A stretch of DNA of 64,000 nt from the NCBI GenBank assembly GCA_050084985.1, contig JBITNC010000002.1, positions 34,596,001 through 34,660,000 of the forward strand. Reading direction: 5' to 3'. The notes under the pieces were generated by a model. It had not been told where the DNA came from and made no database searches. It saw only the letters and a program-made list of their open reading frames with translations. The stretch is from Nageia nagi. Taxonomy: Eukaryota > Pinophyta. Shown piece by piece: positions 58,167 through 64,000 of this stretch; position 1 is the stretch's first letter; every line of letters starts with the position of its first letter. Both the position numbers and the translations under genes were made by a program.

Positions 58167-58942
58167 TTGCTAAACATTAACATTGGCACTACATATAAGG
58201 AAAGATTGCTTCAAATTGGAGTAGCCCTAACCTCTTCTAAGAAAGAAAGGTACAAATCTAAATTCATCACATGTTCTAAAAATTTTGCTTGGTCTTATGA
58301 TGATATGCCTGGGTTAGATCCTTCATTTATTATGCATAATTTTTTATTAAAAGAAAATACCAAACCAATTAAGCAAAAACCTAGAAAAATGCATCCTTAC
58401 AAGGCGTTCTTAGTCAAAAAAGAGATTGAAAATTACTTGCAAGTAGGATTCATAGAGCCTATTGATTATTTCGAGTGGATGTCTAACATTGTTCCTATTA
58501 CTAAACCAACTAGTGGAATACGGATATGTACCGATTTTCATGATATCAACAATGCTTATTCTAAAGATGATTTTCTATCGCTTAATATTGATATGATTAT
58601 TTATAACATAATTGGTCATAATATGTTTTCATTTATGAATGGGTTTTTTATTACAATCAAATCTTAATTAATCTTGTTGATCGATATAAAACCACTTTCA
58701 CAACCCCTTGGGGCAATTTTTGTTAGAAGGTTATGCCTTTTGGACTAACAAATGCAGGCATTACATATCAAAAAGCCATAGTCAGTATGTTCCATAAGCA
58801 TATTCATAAAATAATGGAGGTCTATGTTGATGACATTCTTGTCAAATCAAAGAAAGGTCAAGACCATCTCCAAGCCCTTGAAGAGGTATTCGACATTTTG
58901 TAAAGGTACAAACTAAGACTTAAACCTTCAAAGTGTGCATTT
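58167..58942 (+). pseudogene. Gypsy element F, reverse transcriptase, cut by copia E
   Basis: 58167-58667 reads FAWSYDDMPGLDPSFIMH, KPIKQKPRKMHPYKA, VGFIEPIDYFEWMSNIVPIT, IRICTDFHDINNAYSKDDF and MFSFMNGFF, the gypsy RT N-terminal half. After a break come PWGNF, VMPFGLTNAGITYQKAI, MEVYVDDILVKSK (YVDD codons about 58823-58834) and RYKLRLKPSKCAF, where the sequence stops at 58942 against the LTR of copia E. RNase H and integrase are not seen in the window; the rest of F may lie beyond E. Several stops and shifts are present. Confidence 0.88.
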
Positions 58943-59442
58943 TGAGAGAATTAAACTATAACATGAACAATTCTAAACTCTTAAGATCACATGAAAGCTC
59001 ATAATTCACATCTAACAAATTCACAAAGCAATCTCACAACACAATACAAGATGTAAGTGGTTCTTCTAACTAAGAGTACATCCATTAACTAGATCTTTAC
59101 TTTAATCACAAATACAACTCTCTTACAATCCTCTTAATCTGAACTCCTATGCTTTATCCTATATCATAACTTTACTCCACAATTGGTGTGTAATCACAAA
59201 GAAGGAGCCTTCTATTTATAAGCCAAAATCCCTCTTTAGAACACCCTTTTACCCAATGTACAAAAGCATGACATGTACATCTTTTTACCCAAGGGGCATG
59301 TTCATAACATGAAGTGTAGAACAACTTACATTATCATATTCACTTAAATACTTAAGATATCAAATGATACCCTTAAGTATTAGTGAACTTACATAGAATA
59401 TTATTACATAACCTTTACAATAATGCATTATACATTCTAACA
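58943..59442 (-). repeat. 3' LTR of copia E
   Basis: 500 bp, minus strand TGTTAGAATGTATAATGC ... CA at 58943, preceded on the minus strand by a purine tract (AAAAGGGAG, 59443-59451). A TATA-like TTATAAATAG lies on the minus strand near 59212-59221. It inserts directly after the gypsy KPSKCAF coding region. The five bases left of it are cattt; the matching target duplication would be beyond 64000. Confidence 0.9.
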
Positions 59443-62400
59443 CTCCCTTTTAATCCAATATTGGGATAGAACGAATAAAAGAGAAGAAAGAAAAGAAAGT
59501 AAAAGAGTTCTCCAAATAAATACAATGAAGATGAGAACTTTTTACATATTTGTGAAGTAAAAAAGATCTAATTTGAGATTCACTACTTTGCCAAACACAA
59601 TCATTAATCACAACCGATTTTAGTGTACATAAAATAGTCATCCAACTGAAAGTCATGAAGAGTCTCTAAGAGCCTACATACTTGAGGTAAGTAACCTGCA
59701 ATCTCAAAGGAACTTGCAATTCATAACTAACTCAAATAATAAGATCAGTTAGATGCAACATATTCATATCAACAAAGATAGATAAATCACATAAATGCCA
59801 TCATGAACTGATCAATGATGCACTATAAGTTATCATAAAGATGCCATGCCAAAAACTCATAGTCACCTGCTGTACATATAACATGTGTTGATTATCATTA
59901 CAAAATAGAGCATGAACATATGAGTTCCTCACATATGGATAACTGAATAGTGCTAAAAGATAAATAAGAGTTCCTCACACATGGATAACTAAACAGTGCT
60001 AGATTGGCCAATCTTTTACTTTAAAAATTTGTACAAGTTCCTCACCTAAAATAAACTTACCAGAAAGTGTATAACAAAATCAACATTATACACTATAAAA
60101 TCCTCTTAAGGGTGAAGTTATCATCACAAATATGAATTCAACATAAGAATTCAAACTTCACTCCCCTTTGAAGGCAACTTCACCAACCTAATAGCATCCC
60201 TAATCTTATAGAATTGAGCTTCTAGGAGGGGCTTGGTGAATAAATTAGTGAAGTTAAAGGTGGATGGACAATACTCCAAGTGTATGATTCCATTAAGAAC
60301 CTTCTTTCTAATAAAATGGACATGAATTTTCATATGTTTTATTCTCTAATGGAACACAAGATTCTTAACCAAAGAAATAGCCAATTGATTATCTAAAAAA
60401 ATCAAAGATGAGCCACCTTGATCATACCCAATTTCTTTCAAAATATGCCTTAACCAAATGGCTTCTTAGGTTGTAATAGACATGGCACAGTATTCAGCTT
60501 CTATGGTGGAAAGAGAAATAATAGACTACTTCTTGAAATTCCAAGAGATAGAACTTGAACAAATGCTAAACACATACGCAGAGGTTAATTTTCTATCATC
60601 TTTATCTCTCCCATAATCAGAATCTGAGAATCCAGAGAGAACAAATAAGGGCAACTTGGAATACTTAAGAGCAAAATCTTTAATTCCTACAACATACCTC
60701 AAGATTAGCTTAATAGCATTGAGGTGCTCAACATAAGGTTTCTGCATGAATCGTGCCATCAGATTCACTGCAAAGGTAATATCTAGCCTAAATATAGTTA
60801 AATAAAAAAGACTACCAATTAATTAACTATAAGTTATAACATCAGCTAACTGAGATTTAGAGCTCAGAGAAATAGTGATTCTAGGAAAGACTAGGATTGC
60901 AACATATCTACACTCCTTCATTTCAAACTTCTGTAAGATATCTGATATATACTTAGTTTAACTGAGATAAGTACAATCCTTGTATTGATACACTTGCATT
61001 CCAAGATAGTAGTGCAAGAGACTAAGATCTATCATTTCAAATGTTGCTTTAAGTTTATATATGTACTTTCGAATGATTTTATCATTATTCTTAGTAATCA
61101 AAATATCATCCACATAAAAAAGAATCAAGACCACATCTTTTCCTTGATTGAGCACATATAGATTAGAGTTAGAAAAATACTTGAAGAATCTAATGTTTGT
61201 AAAGTATCCTAAAATCTTTCTATACCAATCTTGAGGTGCTTGCTTAAATGCATGCAATGACTTCTTTGGCTTGCACACAAAAGACTCTTTACCTTCCATA
61301 ATAAACCCTTCTGATTGATTCATGAAGATTTCCATATCTAAATCACCATTGAAAAATGCACTCTTGATGTTAAATTGAAAAACTTTCCATCCTTGAGCTA
61401 TAGAAAGAGCAAGGATAATCCTTACAGTAGGCATCTTTATCATGAAAGCAAAGGTTTTCTCATAATCTACACTATATTTCTGAGCAAAACCTTTAGCTAC
61501 TAACCTTACCTTGTATTTCTCAATATCTCCAATTGAATTTAACTTGACCTTGTAGATCCACTTATTACCAATCATATTTTTCTCATTAGGATAAGGAACC
61601 AAATCTCAAGTTTCATTTTTCATAAGCATCTCATACTTGACTTTCATGGCTTTCATCCAGCACTTGTGCTTAGAAGCTTCTTTGAAGGTTGAGGGCTCAT
61701 GCTTTTTGTCAATCTTAGCACATAAGGATTTGTTCAAGGTCATGCTCCTTATTACCCTTTATGTTAGAGAATTTTATTTCTAAGATGACTTGTCTACATC
61801 AATATCTAACCAGTAAGATGCAACTAAAGAGTCTCTTAGATCATCAACATCTTCATTAGAAGTAGATTCATCAAGAAGTTCATCGAACTTTACATCCCTT
61901 GAAATAAACATGACTTTGTAGGATGGAAAGTAAAGCTTGTATCCTCTATGTTGACTGTCATAACCAACAAAGATGCATTTTTTAAACTTTTTATCTAATA
62001 TTTTTTTTTCTTAAAAATAATGTAGGAGAATGTTTCATAACCAAACACCCTAAAGTGAGAAATATTAGGTTTTCTTCTTGATCATGCTTCAAAAAGAGTT
62101 TTACTCTAAATGACTTTTATGGGACATATATTCAAGGTGTAAATAGCAATGCTCATAGCTTCACCCCATAAAAAACTAGGAAGATTACCCAACATGCATC
62201 TAGCCATTTCTATAATTATTCTATTTTTTCTTTCGATAACATCATTCTGCTGAAGAGTGTAAAGAATCATAAATTACCTTTTGATTCCATACTTAACATA
62301 AAAATCATTGAACTCATTACTGTTATATTATCCCCCATTATTTGATTTTAATATCTTGATTTTAAGGTTAGTTTGATTCTCAACAAAGGCCTTAAAATTT

Positions 62401-62980
62401 TTGAAACTCTCAAATATTTAATCTTTGTGCTTAAGTAGATACCTAAAGGTCATATCAATGAAGGTTAAGATGTAAGATGCTTCTCTAAGAGATTTAATTT
62501 GAAATGAACCCATCAAATCTGAATACACAAGTTGAAAAAGTTGAGATGCTCTTGTTACCTTATCTTTTTCAAACTTTTATCTATGTATCTTACCAAGAAT
62601 GCACTTCCAATATAGACCAATCGAAGGAGAAATTGAAGATAGATCTTCCACAAGTTCTTGATCTTTCATTACTCGAATACTCTTATGGTTAAGGTGCTCT
62701 AAAAGATGGTTTCAAAGATTATCTTTAGAACACATATTAGAAGTAAAACACATCTTTGATGGAACTTGATTCATAATATAAAGGTTATCTTTCACAGATC
62801 TTTTAACCAAAGTAGTAAGTCCTTTCTTAATATATCAAGATTGAGAGTCAAACTCAAAAGAGTACCCTTTTTTAATAATTTGGATCACAGATAGGAGATT
62901 CATCCTAAGCTTAAGAACATAAAGCACTTTATCAAGAACCTTCCCATGAATCAACACACTCCCAATTCCTTAGACTTCAA
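59443..62980 (-). pseudogene. Copia element E, pol
   Basis: Same family as B1-D. 3' untranslated part to about 60150. RNase H: 60151-60333 (LFTKPLLEAQFYKIRDAIR) and 60526-60768 (VNLMARFMQ-like start, DSDYGRDKDDRKLTSAYVF). RT: 60958-61602, a 214-codon frame with KVRLVAKGFAQKYSVDYEKT, FNIKSAFFNGDLDMEIFMNQ, LKKSLHAFKQAPQDWY-like and LILFYVDDILITKN. Integrase lies in pieces about 61900-62600, and the pre-integrase region about 62560-62980. Notable changes: the usual 'QLDVKSAF' catalytic Asp of RT is Asn (FNIKSAF), and many stops occur. Inactive. Confidence 0.88.
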
Positions 62981-64000
62981 GGGTAGAGTTATTAACTATC
63001 ATCTATTCTATACTAACAAAAATTCCCAAACTTTTCTTTTTCAAAGCAAAGGTGATTAGTGCAACCAAAATCATCAATCTAATCAGACGAAAAAGAGTGA
63101 GACATGAAGTAGAGCATCGCAGCAAAATAAACATGAATATTCTTTTTTCTTTTGTAGTTCTTTACATTTTCATTACCTTTGTTCTTTTCCTCTTTTTTTT
63201 TTGTAGCAATCAATTTTTTTATGATTTTAGATGCCATAATAATTACAATTACCATCAAAGTTTTTCTTACGATAAGGATTGTTTGCTTTACCTTTTTCAT
63301 CTCTTTGCTTGAAGTGGTTGTTGTTACGATTATTTCTACTACTATGGTTATTATTTCTATTGTTCTTGGTACTATTATAGCTATTACCTCTTTTTTCAAA
63401 CCTTTTGGGGAAGGATAATATTTCTTTTGATGGTTGAACTTCTTAAAAGGATTTTTAGTTGCTCTAGGAGTAACGTTATTATCTTTAGGAGAAGAAGTTA
63501 ACACCTTATTGTTAAGGGTTTCCTCATGCGTTAATAAATGCCTAGAAAGGTTCTCAAGGGAGAAGCTTTTTTCTTCATCATTAAGCCTTGTTTCCATAAC
63601 TATCATAAAGTTTCCAAACTTTGAAGAAAGGCTTTGAAGAATTATTAAGACCATGAACTTATCATTGATCCAATTGCACCCATAAGCAACAAGTTAGTTT
63701 CTTAGGTCAATGATTTTATTCAAGTAGACAGCCACATTTTATCTTCCTCTTGATGAGGTTGAAGCAACTTTTGAAGAATGGTAAATTTTCTTAAAAAATT
63801 TGAACCAAGTTAGATTTGCTTAAGCTTATCCCAAGCTTCCTTTACCGAGATTGAAGAGAAAATCATCAGGAGCACATCATCTAAAATTGCATGATAAATC
63901 ATGGAGGTTACCAACTCATTCTTTGTGTTGTAAGCCTCTAATACCTTCTCATCTATAGGAGGTACAAGGTTCTCATTCACTATTTGCTAAAGCTTCCTTA
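62981..64000 (-). pseudogene. Copia element E, gag (runs off right edge)
   Basis: 63079-63654 (191 codons) has LIILQSLSSKFGNFMIVMET and RLNDEEKSFSLENLSRHLL as in B2 gag, then a Lys/Ile/Thr-rich stretch read out of the B2 frame (B2 has Asn-rich and a CCHC knuckle there), so a frameshift near 63420 has scrambled the knuckle. 63655-64000 continues into the gag N-terminal region (AWDRLKKI-type) in broken frames. The leader and 5' LTR are outside the window. Confidence 0.85.

Overview
The window looks like nuclear DNA of a large, transposon-rich plant genome, most probably a conifer. It is AT-rich and dominated by decayed LTR retrotransposons. It holds one spliced host gene with an intron of about 11 kb, and a fragment of a Penelope-like element with a GIY-YIG domain, a class I know from conifers among land plants. 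The conifer assignment is inference; a plant nuclear genome is clear.

Layout. (1) 1-9.8 kb: gene-poor DNA with a decayed Ty1-copia element on the minus strand (about 1.9-5.8 kb), a second LTR-like block lying in it (4799-5502), and the Penelope-like fragment (9268-9777). (2) 10.1-25.6 kb: the only convincing host gene, a minus-strand aldo-keto reductase of the perakine reductase / auxin-induced PCNT115 type. Five exons join in frame and encode 229 residues including the full D-Y-K-H catalytic tetrad; the last ~110 residues are not found here and probably lie left of position 1. Intron 2 carries a decayed long minus-strand ORF (16317-20059), an unusual 4-kb array of degenerate promoter-like repeats (20.1-24.15 kb) and a Ty3-gypsy integrase fragment (24.2-24.9 kb). 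(3) 25.6-31.5 kb: AT-rich upstream DNA with a pentatricopeptide-repeat pseudogene fragment flanked by short inverted repeats. (4) 31.6-53.1 kb: a nest of related Ty1-copia elements. B1 is very decayed (minus). B2 is the best preserved (minus; 5' LTR, tRNA-Met-type primer site, ~3-kb leader, gag, pol). C is on the minus strand with 5' LTR and primer site. D is on the plus strand, with a 3' LTR, and is interrupted by a clean 1103-bp solo LTR with 5-bp target duplication. (5) 53.1-55.5 kb: a LINE reverse-transcriptase fragment, a perfect 25-bp inverted repeat and a probable gypsy 5' region. (6) 55.5-64 kb: a decayed plus-strand Ty3-gypsy element whose reverse transcriptase is cut by copia element E (minus), which runs off the right edge.

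No tRNA, rRNA or CRISPR locus is supported. Apart from the aldo-keto reductase nothing looks expressible: every transposon ORF contains stops or frameshifts, and where a related copy allows comparison many stops are CAA/CAG to TAA/TAG or TGG to TGA changes, the pattern expected from deamination of methylated cytosine. Exon boundaries and LTR ends were read directly from the sequence; repeat identities were judged by eye without alignment software.
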